Below, in pieces: positions 53,452-63,048 of a stretch of 64,000 nucleotides of DNA (its first letter is position 1; every line of letters begins with the position of its first letter). The translations under genes and the position numbers were made by a program. The stretch lies in contig NZ_JABETK010000001.1 in NCBI RefSeq assembly GCF_013240295.1, forward strand, positions 1,240,001 to 1,304,000. The letters run 5' to 3'. The stretch is from Neoaquamicrobium sediminum (GTDB taxonomy: Bacteria; Pseudomonadota; Alphaproteobacteria; Rhizobiales; Rhizobiaceae). The notes below the pieces were generated by a model. The model was not told where the DNA came from. It was given only the letters and a program-made list of their open reading frames with translations, and made no database searches.

Positions 53452-54434
53452 ATGACCATCACGCGCCGTTCGCTACTCGCAGGCTTTACCGCCACACTAG
53501 CCCTGCCGGCGATCACCGGGCGGGCCGCCGCGGGACACCGCTGGTGGTGGCGTCGCTGCTCGGCGACGACAAACCGGAAACGCTGGTCTGGAACCACATC
53601 CGCGATCTGGTCGAAGCCGAGATGCCCGGGGCATTCACCTTCAACATCGTCCCTAACGCCGCGCTTGGCGGTGAGAAGGAGGTCGTGGAAGGCATGCGGC
53701 TGGGGTCGATCCAGGCAAGCCTTTCGACCTTGTCGAACCTGACGGCCTGGGTGCCGGAATGCATCCTGTTCGATCTGCCGTTCCTGTTTCGCGACGACGC
53801 GCATCTTGCTGCGGCGCTGCGGAGCGCCACGGCAGGTCGGCTGAAGGAACAACTCGAGCAGGAGGGCCTGATCGCACCGGCCTTTATCGACTATGGCGCG
53901 CGGCATCTGCTGGCGCCCCGGCCACTGCTGGAGCCGGGCGCGATGAATGGCAAACGTATCCGCGTTATCCAGAGCCGCCTGCACGCGGAATTATGGCAAC
54001 GCTTCGGCGCGCTGCCGATCGCACTTCCGATCACCGAGACCTACAACGCTCTATCGACCGGGCATGTGGATGCGATGGACCTGACGATCTCGGCCTATGC
54101 CGGCTTCCGCCTGAACGAGGTCGCGCCACACGTGACGCTGACCAGTCATATCACGGCGGTCGGCGCGGTGATTTTCGCCGACAGTTTCTGGCAGGAACTC
54201 GACCCGCAAAGGCGGGACGTGCTCCAACGGGCCGCCGAGGCAGGCGCGGAACATTTCAATGCGCTGATGCGGCAGGACGAGCGCCGATCCATGGACGTAA
54301 CGAAGGCAGCCGGCGCCCACTTTCATACGATTGCGGATCGGCCGGCGTGGGAAGCGCCCGCGCGGGAGATATGGACGCTCTTCGCCGAACAGGCCGGTGG
54401 CCTGGAACGCATCGAGGAAATTGCCGGAATATAG
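53452..54434 (+). CDS. TRAP transporter solute-binding protein, DctP family (frameshifted as given)
   Basis: Periplasmic partner of the fused permease, about 327 residues. MTITRRSLLAGFTATLALPA is a twin-arginine signal. The frame breaks at the GGG run 53532-53534 (one G missing); the body then reads LVVASLLGDDKPETLVWN, FVGEKEVV-like NAALGGEKEVVEGMRLGSIQ, ILFDLPFLFRDDAHLAAAL and NALSTGHVDAMDLTISAY, matching DctP (the arginine-containing IRVIQSRLHAELWQRF strand is present). It follows the permease by 15 bases and ends the operon. Confidence 0.88.
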
Positions 54435-54452
54435 GGAGGTCGGTGCTTGCCG

Positions 54453-56432
54453 CTAGGCGACAAGATTGCGCCGGCCGCGCAGAACCTCGCTGATTGGTTC
54501 AGGCCGACCCATCAGATACCCCTGAACCAGATCGACGCCGAGTCGCCTGAGCAACTGCTTCTGCTCTTCGGTTTCGACGCCTTCGACAAGCACGGTGCGA
54601 CCGAGGCTGCGCAACAGGCTGACCATGCCATGCAGCATGCGGACACCTTGCGCCGTCTGGCATTCGTTGAGGAAGCTGCGGTCGATCTTGACGATGTCGA
54701 ATTCGAATCGGCGCAGCCAGCCAATTCCGGCATAGCCGGTTCCGAAATCATCGAGCCACATCTGCACGCCGAGGTTCTGAAGGTGGTCGAGATTGCGAGA
54801 GACCTGCGGCTCGGGAATGAGGTCGATCCTCTCGGTGACCTCAAGGGCGAGCTGATGCGGCGCGAGGCCATGCCTGTTCAGGATTTCCGCGACACGCAGG
54901 GAAAAATTCGGGGCCTTGAGCTGAACGGCAGAGATGTTCGCCGCAATCACGGTGCCGAGCCCGGCCCGCGCCATGTCGGCGCAGGCCTGATCGATGACCC
55001 ACATACCCAGATCGACGATCGCGCCGCTCTGCTCGGCAGCAGGGATGAAGACATCGGGGCTGATCGCGCGTCCATCGACCTCACGCAGTCGCATGAGCGT
55101 TTCGTGTCCGAGCAACCGTCCGGTATCGAGCTCGAATATCGGCTGATAAACCACCGAGATGAGCTGCCTTTCAACGGCGTGCGTCAGCAGATCCGTCAGG
55201 TTCTCACTTGAGCGGTCGACACCCACAGTGCGCGGATCGTAGATCGTCACACGTGCCCGGCCGGCGAATTTCGAGACGTAGAGTGCGCGATCGGCCTCCT
55301 GAAGGATCGCCCGGAACTCGGCGCCATTTTCGGTCGATGTCAGCGATGCGCCGGCGCTGATAGTCACGATACCGATGCCGTCGCCGCGGTCGGGGTGATA
55401 GATGCGCAGCTGCTCGACCGCGCGGCAGAATTCCTGGGCGATCTCGCGAAGACGTTTCGTGTCGGCAACACGGCAAAGCACAATGAACTCTTCACCGCCA
55501 TAGCGTCCGACAATGGCATCGTTGGCTTCCGCCGTCTCCACGAAGGCCCGCGCCAGCCGAATCAGGCAATCGTCGCCCGCCTGGTGGCCAAGCCGGTCGT
55601 TGAACCGCTTGAAGTGATCCACATCGACGAGAATGATTCCGATCTCATAGTTCTCCCTGGACCATTCCCGATACAACTCCAGGAAGTCGCGCGCGATCGC
55701 GCGACGGTTCCTCAATCCAGTCAGCGGGTCGGTATTGGCGATCTCGACCAGCTCCTGGCCCTTTTCGATCGCCGCCTGTTCCTGGGTCTTGGCCTGAAGG
55801 GCCTCGAGGAACGTCCAGTACCTCTCCACCCCGAGACGCCACGAGAGATAGAGGGAGAAAACGAGGCAGTTGACGAACAGCGCGGCGATGACGATGCGCG
55901 AAGCAAGATCGGCCTTCAGGAAGAACAGTGTCGCTGTGACAAACACAACCGCGATGATCGTGGAGGAGATCGCCGACAGCATGAAACGGAAGTTGAAGAA
56001 CAGGTTGGCGCCAAGCACGAAGACGATGCCGAAGACGATGAAGTGGGACAAAGCCTCCTGATACGCTGTACCCAGCGCGAGGAGCAGCCACGCGACAGCG
56101 CCGGTCACGATGGCCGAAGCCGCAATCAAGTGAAGGACAGCAAGCGCTGTGCCACGCCGGACACCCATCTCGATCGCCGCAAGGAATATGACACCCACGG
56201 CAATGCGGGCGATCACCAGTCTGGCTGCGATGTCGGGAAAGAGAAACCAGTCGAATACGCCGTAGGCCATGTAGCTGAGCACAGCCGCCCACATGCCCCA
56301 ACGAACAATATGCCGGTTTTCACCGGCATCTCGCTGGAACAGCAAATTCATAAGCTTGGGGTCGGCCAAGCTCGACCGTGGCCGCGACCGCGCTTCAACG
56401 ACCTTTCGGGCGATATCGGCGGATAGTTGCAT
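54453..56432 (-). CDS. membrane GGDEF-EAL cyclic-di-GMP protein
   Basis: 659-residue signalling protein; start MQLSADIARKVVEARS with AAGGAAGG upstream. Residues about 45-210 contain five or six membrane helices. The GGDEF domain has the active-site motif RYGGEEFIVL with NTDPLTGLRNRR and DVDHFKRFND before it. The EAL domain follows: GRLLGHETLMR (E-T-L in place of E-A-L), ANISAVQLKAPNF, ALEVTERIDL, LDDFGTGYAGI, KIDRSF and VEGVETEEQ, so phosphodiesterase residues are kept. It is likely bifunctional or regulatory; the sensed signal is unknown. Confidence 0.92.
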   Translation of the reverse strand: MQLSADIARKVVEARSRPRSSLADPKLMNLLFQRDAGENRHIVRWGMWAAVLSYMAYGVFDWFLFPDIAARLVIARIAVGVIFLAAIEMGVRRGTALAVLHLIAASAIVTGAVAWLLLALGTAYQEALSHFIVFGIVFVLGANLFFNFRFMLSAISSTIIAVVFVTATLFFLKADLASRIVIAALFVNCLVFSLYLSWRLGVERYWTFLEALQAKTQEQAAIEKGQELVEIANTDPLTGLRNRRAIARDFLELYREWSRENYEIGIILVDVDHFKRFNDRLGHQAGDDCLIRLARAFVETAEANDAIVGRYGGEEFIVLCRVADTKRLREIAQEFCRAVEQLRIYHPDRGDGIGIVTISAGASLTSTENGAEFRAILQEADRALYVSKFAGRARVTIYDPRTVGVDRSSENLTDLLTHAVERQLISVVYQPIFELDTGRLLGHETLMRLREVDGRAISPDVFIPAAEQSGAIVDLGMWVIDQACADMARAGLGTVIAANISAVQLKAPNFSLRVAEILNRHGLAPHQLALEVTERIDLIPEPQVSRNLDHLQNLGVQMWLDDFGTGYAGIGWLRRFEFDIVKIDRSFLNECQTAQGVRMLHGMVSLLRSLGRTVLVEGVETEEQKQLLRRLGVDLVQGYLMGRPEPISEVLRGRRNLVA

Positions 56433-56683
56433 CGCAACCTTCCTTTGCAACAATCGCTTCTCTTAGCAGCCGAGTTGATGGGGATGTCTTAATTCCCCTG
56501 CACGCACTGCCGGCCAACCAACGGAAAACATCGAACTACGCTAATCAAGGGTTAACGGATCGTACGCCCGAGCCGCTCATGAGTGTATGCTAAACATTAA
56601 GCTTTTATGCGAATTTGATGAAATTGTTTCGCATCGCGGCCAATCCGTCTATACTCCATTTGGTAGCATCGAAGGGGATCACC

Positions 56684-57727
56684 GTGGCGCAAGGCTCCGA
56701 ACTGAAGCTCGATGAGCAGAGTCTCATCACGTCCCAGCTCATCAAGAAGCACGCGCCGGCAGTAGATGTCGCCGATGCCGCGGTCGTCAGAGAGAAAACC
56801 GCGCAGCTTGCGCTGATGCTCGATCTGGCGCGTCAAGGTTTCAAGGCAGGGGAGCCCGCTGCAACGATCGTCGATCGTCTGGCAGGCCGACTGCACGAGC
56901 TGCGAAACCAGGTCAATCCGGCCGTCTGGCAGCAGCTCATCCCGCTGGCGCAGGAGCATCCCGTTTCCGCATTTCTCAGACAGGACCCCTTTACCCGCTG
57001 GTCTTTCGACAAGCCGCGTGGCTATTCGGGCGACGCCAGCCTGCTCGACATCTATTACAAGCATCCGAGCGCGGATGAGATCGTGGCCTCCTCGACTGAG
57101 CTAGGTCGGGAGATTTATGCCTACACCAGCGAAGCGGCGAGTTCGGCCGCTGGCCGCGAGCGCCGCGACATCCTTGCGCGAACGGTGGATGCGACCGCCG
57201 AACGCGTCGAGAACGCGGAGGTTCTGGCGATTGCTTGCGGGCATCTTCGCGAAGCAGAATTGTCCCGGGCGCTGGCCGGGAAGAAGCTGAAGCGCTGGGT
57301 GGGGCTCGATCAGGACCCGATCAGCGTCGGCATCGTCAACCGCGATCTGGCGGGTACCGCCGTCGAGGCCATCGACGGGTCGGTCAAGGGCATCCTGCGC
57401 CGCGCCTACAATCTCGGCACGTTCGATCTCGTCTATGCGTCCGGTCTGTACGACTACCTGCCGCGTGCGGTCGGCATCCGGCTGATGCAGCGTGCAATGG
57501 AGTTCGTGAAACCGGGCGGCGAGTTCCTGTTCGCCAATTTCAGCGACGAAATCACGACAGACGGCTACATGGAGACCTTCATGGACTGGCCGCTGATCCT
57601 GCGCTCGGCCGACGACATGTGGGACATCATCAACGGGTCCGTGGACAAGAACACGGTGGACGCCGAGGTGTTTTACGGCACCAACCGTAATATCGTTTAC
57701 GGCATCGTCCGCAAGCACGCGGAGTAG
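56684..57727 (+). CDS. class I SAM-dependent methyltransferase (PhcB-like)
   Basis: About 347 residues from GTG 56684 (AAGGGG six bases upstream); an ATG at 56618 would add 22 residues. The first half is helical (TAQLALMLDLARQGFKAGEP), with a conserved RWSFDKPRGYSGDASLLDIY. The SAM fold follows (VENAEVLAIACGHLREAELS, RWVGLDQDPISV, FDLVYASGLYDYLP, GGEFLFANFSDE). This layout resembles proteins annotated as 3-hydroxypalmitate methyl ester (extracellular factor) synthesis enzymes. Its true substrate is not known. Next to a c-di-GMP protein gene but divergent. Confidence 0.8.
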   Translation: MAQGSELKLDEQSLITSQLIKKHAPAVDVADAAVVREKTAQLALMLDLARQGFKAGEPAATIVDRLAGRLHELRNQVNPAVWQQLIPLAQEHPVSAFLRQDPFTRWSFDKPRGYSGDASLLDIYYKHPSADEIVASSTELGREIYAYTSEAASSAAGRERRDILARTVDATAERVENAEVLAIACGHLREAELSRALAGKKLKRWVGLDQDPISVGIVNRDLAGTAVEAIDGSVKGILRRAYNLGTFDLVYASGLYDYLPRAVGIRLMQRAMEFVKPGGEFLFANFSDEITTDGYMETFMDWPLILRSADDMWDIINGSVDKNTVDAEVFYGTNRNIVYGIVRKHAE

Positions 57728-57820
57728 CGCCCGCCGCGGCCGCTCGGCCAACGGCCCGGGAAGCGAGCGCGTGAACGTCGCGGCGGCTCATAAATCGCCA
57801 CCGCGACGCAAGCCAGACGC

Positions 57821-58618
57821 CTAGTCCTGTTTGTAGAGAAATTCCTTCACCCGTTCCTCGCCGCCATAGGCCAGGCGCTGCATGCGGTAGAGGTTCTTGG
57901 CGTGGTCGAGGGCGCCCTGACGCGACATGTCCATACCGCGAAGCGAAGCTTCCATCTCGACGCGCAGTGCAACGAGCGGGTGGCGTGCGATGCGTTCGGC
58001 GTAGGCTTCCGCTTTGGCAAGCACCTGATCGGCCGGCACCACCGCGTTGACGAGGTTTGCGCGTAGCGCCTGTTGCGCATCCAGCGGATCGCCGGTCAGC
58101 AGCATCTCCATCGCCACGGTATGTGGAATGAAACGCGACAGACGCGTCGAACCGCCGGCACCGCCCATGCCATAGGCGATTTCCGGGAAACCGAATTTCG
58201 CGTCCTCGGAGGCCACGCGAATGTCGGTCAGGTGGCTTAGATAGATCATGCCCTGGCCGAAACAGTAGCCGCGCACGGCCGCGATAATCGGCTTGAAACG
58301 ATCGAGCGCGAGCACGTCGCGCGACCAACTGAACGTGTCGGGCTCCTTGGTTTCCATGCGATGCTTCGGCGCCAGGTAATATTCCAGCTCGGCCATCGGT
58401 GTGTCGAACTTGGCGTAGGGCGTCTTGATGTCATCGCCGGCGGAAAAGGCCCGGTCGCCGGCCCCCTGCATGATACCCACATGCACATTGTCGTCCGCCA
58501 GGAACTCCAGCATGTGGCCGTAGAGCTGCTTGTGCATGGCCGGTGTCATCGGGTTCACGCTTCCGTTGCGGATGGTGAAATATCCGATCTTGCCCTTGCG
58601 TTCGTATTCTATCGGCAT
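57821..58618 (-). CDS. enoyl-CoA hydratase/isomerase family protein
   Basis: 265-residue crotonase-fold enzyme. NPMTPAMHKQLYGHMLEF, QGAGDRAFSAGDDIKTPY (oxyanion strand), IAAVRGYCFGQGMIYLSHLT and ASEDAKFGFPEIAYGMGGAG fit the family; the second acidic residue used by classical hydratases is not obvious, so hydratase, hydrolase or racemase activity is open. Last gene of the leftward operon, 18 bases after the acyl-CoA ligase gene. Confidence 0.9.
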   Translation of the reverse strand: MPIEYERKGKIGYFTIRNGSVNPMTPAMHKQLYGHMLEFLADDNVHVGIMQGAGDRAFSAGDDIKTPYAKFDTPMAELEYYLAPKHRMETKEPDTFSWSRDVLALDRFKPIIAAVRGYCFGQGMIYLSHLTDIRVASEDAKFGFPEIAYGMGGAGGSTRLSRFIPHTVAMEMLLTGDPLDAQQALRANLVNAVVPADQVLAKAEAYAERIARHPLVALRVEMEASLRGMDMSRQGALDHAKNLYRMQRLAYGGEERVKEFLYKQD

Positions 58619-58636
58619 TCGGTAACCTCTCGTGGT

Positions 58637-60298
58637 TCAGAGCCAGGCGCCGGCAACGCGGTCGAAGCTGCCCGACCTGAGGTCGGCCTTCTCCGCCACC
58701 AGCTTCTGCTTGGCGATTTTCTCGGATGGGGTCTTGGGCAGCGCGTCCCGGTACTCGATGAAGCGCGGAATCTTGAACGCGGCGAGCCTCGTGGCGCAGT
58801 GTTCGAAGATCGCGGCGGGCGGCGCGTCATCCGGTGACTTGCCAGGCCGCAGCACGATATAGGCTTTCACCTCCTCGCCGCGCGCCGTGTCCTTCACGCC
58901 GACGGCGGCGGCTTCGAGGATGGCGGGATGCTCGCGCAGCACCGCCTCGACCTCGCGCGCGGCAATGTTCTCGCCGCTGCGGCGGATCATGTCCTTGAGA
59001 CGGCCGACGATATAGTGGAAGCCCTGCTCGTCCTTCCAGAAGAGGTCGCCGGTGCGGAACCAGTCGCCGAAATAGGACGACGCATTGGCTTCCGGCTTCT
59101 TGTAGTAGCCCTGCATGATGCCTGGGCCGCGGATGCACAGTTCGCCAACCGTTCCGGTCGGCACCTCCGCGCCGTGCTCGTCGACGATCTTGGCCTCGCG
59201 GAAAGGCGACGGCCGCCCGCACGAGCCCGAACCGACCATGTGGGTCGCCTCGCGCGGCAGGAACAGCGCGGAGCCGACCTCCGTCATGCCGAAGGATTCA
59301 CGCGCGATGGTGTTGAAGCGCCGCTCGAGATCGGCATGGCGCTCCCGGTCGAAGCCGAAGATCGATACCCGCTTCAGGCTGTTCTGCCCGTCCAGCGGAT
59401 CGGGCGGCTGTTGGTAGACGATCTCGGGAAACAGGCAGTAGTGGATCTCGTATTTGCGGACCCAGTCCATGAAGCGGGACGAGCTTGCGCGGCGGGCAAC
59501 GAATATCTGACCGCCGGCGCGCATTGCCATCAGCGTCAGCCATTGCGGGTCCATGTAGAAATAGGGCTGGGCTACGAGGATGTTGGTCGCCTGCTCGTCT
59601 GCGCCACCGCGCATTTCTGCCACGAGCGACAGCGTGAGCCAGTAGCGATGGGTGAGCATGCAGCCCTTGGGAAAGCCCGTCGTGCCTGAGGTGTACTGGA
59701 TGTTGACGAGATCATCGATCGCCGGCTGGGGCAGGTCTGCCGGCAGCGCCGGCGCCTCGTGCTGAAGGCTTGCCAGCGAGCGTCCCGAACCGGCATCGCC
59801 GTCCACCACGAGGAGGTTTTCCGGCGCAAGAGGCGCGTCGCTGCCAAGGGCCTCGTAGGCCTTGAGGCAGTCGCCATGGATAACCAGAAAGGTCGCATCC
59901 GAATCGGTCAGCACATAGTGCAGCTCGCGGCCGGTATAGTTGATGTTGACCGGCACCATCACGGCACCAAGCCGGGCAATCGCCAGCCATGTGGCAGGGA
60001 ACTGCGGTATGTTCGGGAGCATGACCGCGACGTGCGTCCCCTTGCGAACGCCAGCCTCGTAGAGGGCAGCGGCGGTGCGCTCGACCCGTGCCCTGACTTC
60101 GTCATAGGTCGCGGTGCCGCCCTCGCTTTCCTCGAAGAAGGTCCACATCGGCTTTTCGCCATTGGCTGCGACCGCACCGTCGACAAGCGACCAGATGTTG
60201 GGCGGCAGTCTGGTTGCCTCGATCTCGGCGACCAGCCTTTCGACGTCGCCGGAAAGGGTTGCCCAGTCGCTGCCGGGGGCGGGCGCGGTTGCAGTCAT
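58637..60298 (-). CDS. acyl-CoA synthetase (AMP-forming), CaiC-like
   Basis: 553-residue adenylate-forming enzyme. Core motifs are QYTSGTTGFPKGCMLTHRY (P-loop), SFGMTEVGSALFLP, GELCIRGPGIMQGYYKKPEA, WFRTGDLFWKDEQGFHYIVG and the C-terminal lysine PKTPSEKIAKQKL. The pattern resembles crotonobetaine/carnitine-CoA or medium-chain ligases. It is separated by one base from the second permease gene, so the carboxylate brought in by the ABC system is probably its substrate. Confidence 0.9.
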   Translation of the reverse strand: MTATAPAPGSDWATLSGDVERLVAEIEATRLPPNIWSLVDGAVAANGEKPMWTFFEESEGGTATYDEVRARVERTAAALYEAGVRKGTHVAVMLPNIPQFPATWLAIARLGAVMVPVNINYTGRELHYVLTDSDATFLVIHGDCLKAYEALGSDAPLAPENLLVVDGDAGSGRSLASLQHEAPALPADLPQPAIDDLVNIQYTSGTTGFPKGCMLTHRYWLTLSLVAEMRGGADEQATNILVAQPYFYMDPQWLTLMAMRAGGQIFVARRASSSRFMDWVRKYEIHYCLFPEIVYQQPPDPLDGQNSLKRVSIFGFDRERHADLERRFNTIARESFGMTEVGSALFLPREATHMVGSGSCGRPSPFREAKIVDEHGAEVPTGTVGELCIRGPGIMQGYYKKPEANASSYFGDWFRTGDLFWKDEQGFHYIVGRLKDMIRRSGENIAAREVEAVLREHPAILEAAAVGVKDTARGEEVKAYIVLRPGKSPDDAPPAAIFEHCATRLAAFKIPRFIEYRDALPKTPSEKIAKQKLVAEKADLRSGSFDRVAGAWL

Positions 60299-60299
60299 G

Positions 60300-61097
60300 T
60301 CAGGCCTCGGGAGGTGTTGCGGATTGATAGCGTTGTTCGTTGCGGCGGCGGATGACTTCGCCGATGCCCATGCCGACGATGCTGAGCATGGTCAGCATCA
60401 CGGCGACGGCGGGCACCGTCGGGTCGAGCTTCAGGCCGAGATCGTTCCAGATGCGGACCGGCAGCGTCTGCGCACCGCCCGAAACGAACAGCGTGATGAT
60501 CAGCTCGTCGAAGGACGCGAAGAAGGCGAGAATGCCTGCCGCGAACATCGACGGAACCAGATAAGGCAGCGTCACCAGCATGAAGGCCTTGATCGGCCCG
60601 GCGCCCAGCACGCGGGCGGCGCGCTCGATGGTGGTGTCGAAGCGGCGCAGGCTCGCCGAGACGATCATGACGACATAGGGCAGCGCCACGATCGCATGCG
60701 CCAGAGTGAGCGCGAACACATTGTCCACGAGCTGCCAGCGCAGGAACACGATATAGAGCGCGAGCGCCAGAACAACCGTCGGCAGGATCAAGGGCGCTAT
60801 GAAGATCGCCGTCAGCGCGCTCTTGCCGGGAAAGTTGCCGCGCACCAGCGCAATCGAGGCAAGCGTGCCGACGACGAGGCTGAGGGCGGTCGCGCCGATG
60901 CCCACGCGGAAGCTGAGGATCGCCGCGCCGACCCAGGTCGGGTCCTCGAAGAAGGCCGCGTACCAACGCAGCGATAGCGAGGTGGGCGGAAACTCCAGGA
61001 ACTGGCTGGCCGACAGCGAGATCGGCACGAGAAAGATCAGCGGCAGGATCAGGAACCCGACCAAAAGCACGAAATAGACGGCCAGCAGTCGTTTCAT
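60300..61097 (-). CDS. ABC transporter permease, PotC-like
   Basis: 265-residue permease with six helices; the cytoplasmic EAA-type loop is ERAARVLGAGPIKAFMLVTLP. Segment PTSLSLRWYAAFFEDPTWVG is the usual start of PotC-type proteins, which import polyamines, putrescine or related amines. It overlaps the first permease by four bases and is followed by the ligase gene after one base. Confidence 0.92.
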   Translation of the reverse strand: MKRLLAVYFVLLVGFLILPLIFLVPISLSASQFLEFPPTSLSLRWYAAFFEDPTWVGAAILSFRVGIGATALSLVVGTLASIALVRGNFPGKSALTAIFIAPLILPTVVLALALYIVFLRWQLVDNVFALTLAHAIVALPYVVMIVSASLRRFDTTIERAARVLGAGPIKAFMLVTLPYLVPSMFAAGILAFFASFDELIITLFVSGGAQTLPVRIWNDLGLKLDPTVPAVAVMLTMLSIVGMGIGEVIRRRNEQRYQSATPPEA

Positions 61098-61936
61098 CGA
61101 CCCAGCCCCGCGCCGCTGAATTCCACCCGCCGGCGCATAAGCAGCCAGAACACGCCGAGGCAGGCGAGCGTGATCGCCAGCAGGGCGGTCGCGAGCACTG
61201 CCGCAAAACCCCAGTTGAGTGTCTGATGCACCTGAAGGTCAATCAAGTTGGCGATGATGATGCTGCGGCGACCGCCAAGCAGGGCAGGCGTCACGAAGAA
61301 GCCCAGCGACAGGATGAAGCAGATCAGGCCGCCGGTCGCGGCGCCGCTGACGCTGAGCGGAAAGAACACCTTCCAGAACGACTGCGCAGGCGAGGCGCCC
61401 AGCGAGCGGGCCGCCTTCATCAGGTCCTTGTCGATGTCGAGCATGGACGCCAGGCAGGTGATGATGACGATCGGCAACAGGATCTGAACCATGCCGATGT
61501 GCACGGCGACATTGGTGTAGAGGATCTTGACCGGCGCCAGGCCAAGTGCCCCAAGGCCGGTGTTGACAATGCCCTCGCGCCCCAGGATCACGATCCAGGT
61601 GTAGGTGCGGATGAGAATGCTGACCCAGAAGGGCAGCAGGATCAGGTAGGTCAGATAGGCGCGCACCCGCGGCCGCAGGGTGCTCATGAAGTAGGCGGCC
61701 GGATAGCCGAGCAGCAGGCAGATCGCCGTGACTGACGCGGCGAGCATGAAGGTGCGCTCGAGCACAACCAGGGCCACACGCGAACCCAGCAATTCGCGGA
61801 TCGGTTCGGCCGTGAAGCTGGTTCCGTCATGAACGGTAAGGCTCATCACGCCGACCAGCGGCGCCACGAAAAGAAGGCCGACCAGCAGCATAGCCGGTGC
61901 AAGCAGCAAAAGTATGATCGGCCTTCTCATGGTCAT
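61094..61936 (-). CDS. ABC transporter permease, PotB-like
   Basis: 280-residue inner-membrane protein with about six helices and the coupling loop MKAARSLGASPAQSFWKVFFP. The family features VLPFWVSILIRTYTWIVILG and GYPAAYFMSTLRPRVRAYL-like sequence are present. It follows the binding-protein gene by 16 bases and overlaps the second permease gene by four bases. Confidence 0.92.
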   Translation of the reverse strand: MTMRRPIILLLLAPAMLLVGLLFVAPLVGVMSLTVHDGTSFTAEPIRELLGSRVALVVLERTFMLAASVTAICLLLGYPAAYFMSTLRPRVRAYLTYLILLPFWVSILIRTYTWIVILGREGIVNTGLGALGLAPVKILYTNVAVHIGMVQILLPIVIITCLASMLDIDKDLMKAARSLGASPAQSFWKVFFPLSVSGAATGGLICFILSLGFFVTPALLGGRRSIIIANLIDLQVHQTLNWGFAAVLATALLAITLACLGVFWLLMRRRVEFSGAGLGR

Positions 61937-61952
61937 CTTGGGAGGACGCCGT

Positions 61953-63002
61953 CTAGATCAGAAGCCATTCGTTCCAGCGGTTCTGAACCTCTTCGAGGTT
62001 TTCGGCCCACCAGCTCGAATTGAACGCGAATTGCTGCTCGGCGTTTTCAGGCGCGGTCGGCAGCGTTGCCACGAATTCCCGCTCCAGAAGCTCCATCATG
62101 CCCGGCACGAAACCCGGATACGGCATGACCTTCACGAATTCGGCGGAGGCGACGGGGTCCATGCGGAATTTCATGAACTGCATCGCTTCCGTGGGGTGCT
62201 TGGCTCCCTTGGGGATGCCGAGGTAGGAAAGCAGCAATGCGCCGCCGGCCCAGCTTATTTCGACCGGGCGGCCCTCGCTCTTGAGCGGCGTGATGCGGCC
62301 GTTCCAGCAGGACGTCATGTTGACCTCGCCATCGACGAGGAGCTGGACGTGCTGGGCGCCATTGTCCCACCAGACCGGGATGTGGTCCTTGATCTCGTCC
62401 AGCTTTGCAAAGGCCCGGTCGACATCGAGCGGGTAAAGCTCGTCAAGCGGAACACCGTCGGCGAGAAGCGCGAATTCCAGATTGCACTTGGGCGAGTTCT
62501 CGAGCGAGCGTGGTCCGGGGAAGTTCTCAACGTCCCAGAAATCCGCCCACGTCTTCGGCTGCTTGTCTTCGGGGAAGCGGTCGGTCCGGAACCCAAGCAC
62601 GGTCGAGTAGGATGCGCGCACCATGGCAGTGGGCAGCTTGGCCATCTCGGGAAGCTCGTTCTCCGGATCGACGATCGAATAGTCGATCTCTTCGAGCCAT
62701 CCTTCCTTCGTCGCAAGCACGACGTCATCGCCGTTCAGTTCGGTGAGGTCCCATTCGACATTGCCGGACTCCACCATCGCCTTGAGCTTCGGCAGGGAGA
62801 CAGGCGCAGTTGCGCGCACCTTGATGCCGGTCTGTTCGGTGAACGGATCCTCGAAGAGTTTCTTCAGCACCTCGGCCAGCGAGCCGCCCGAACCGTTGAC
62901 GACGATTGTCACGTCCTGAGCGGCGGCCATGCGCGCGCTCAACGCTCCCAGCGCTACGGAAGCCGCCCCGATACCAAATGCACGTCTCGTCAGATTCACC
63001 AT
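61953..63002 (-). CDS. ABC transporter substrate-binding protein, PotD-type
   Basis: 349-residue exported binding protein. The N-terminus MVNLTRRAFGIGAASVALGA is a twin-arginine signal (TRRAFG). The mature protein has DVTIVVNGSGGSLAEVLKKL, WDLTELNGDDVVLATKEGWL, LGFRTDRFPEDKQPKTWADF and MTSCWNGRITPLK, like bacterial spermidine/putrescine-type (SBP_bac_8) proteins. The ligand is probably an amine- or amide-containing carboxylate, given the downstream CoA ligase. 46 bases after the ATPase gene. Confidence 0.92.
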   Translation of the reverse strand: MVNLTRRAFGIGAASVALGALSARMAAAQDVTIVVNGSGGSLAEVLKKLFEDPFTEQTGIKVRATAPVSLPKLKAMVESGNVEWDLTELNGDDVVLATKEGWLEEIDYSIVDPENELPEMAKLPTAMVRASYSTVLGFRTDRFPEDKQPKTWADFWDVENFPGPRSLENSPKCNLEFALLADGVPLDELYPLDVDRAFAKLDEIKDHIPVWWDNGAQHVQLLVDGEVNMTSCWNGRITPLKSEGRPVEISWAGGALLLSYLGIPKGAKHPTEAMQFMKFRMDPVASAEFVKVMPYPGFVPGMMELLEREFVATLPTAPENAEQQFAFNSSWWAENLEEVQNRWNEWLLI

Positions 63003-63048
63003 GTGACGCTCCTTTGAAGCTTTGTTCAGTTCCCCATGCGCCCCCGGC

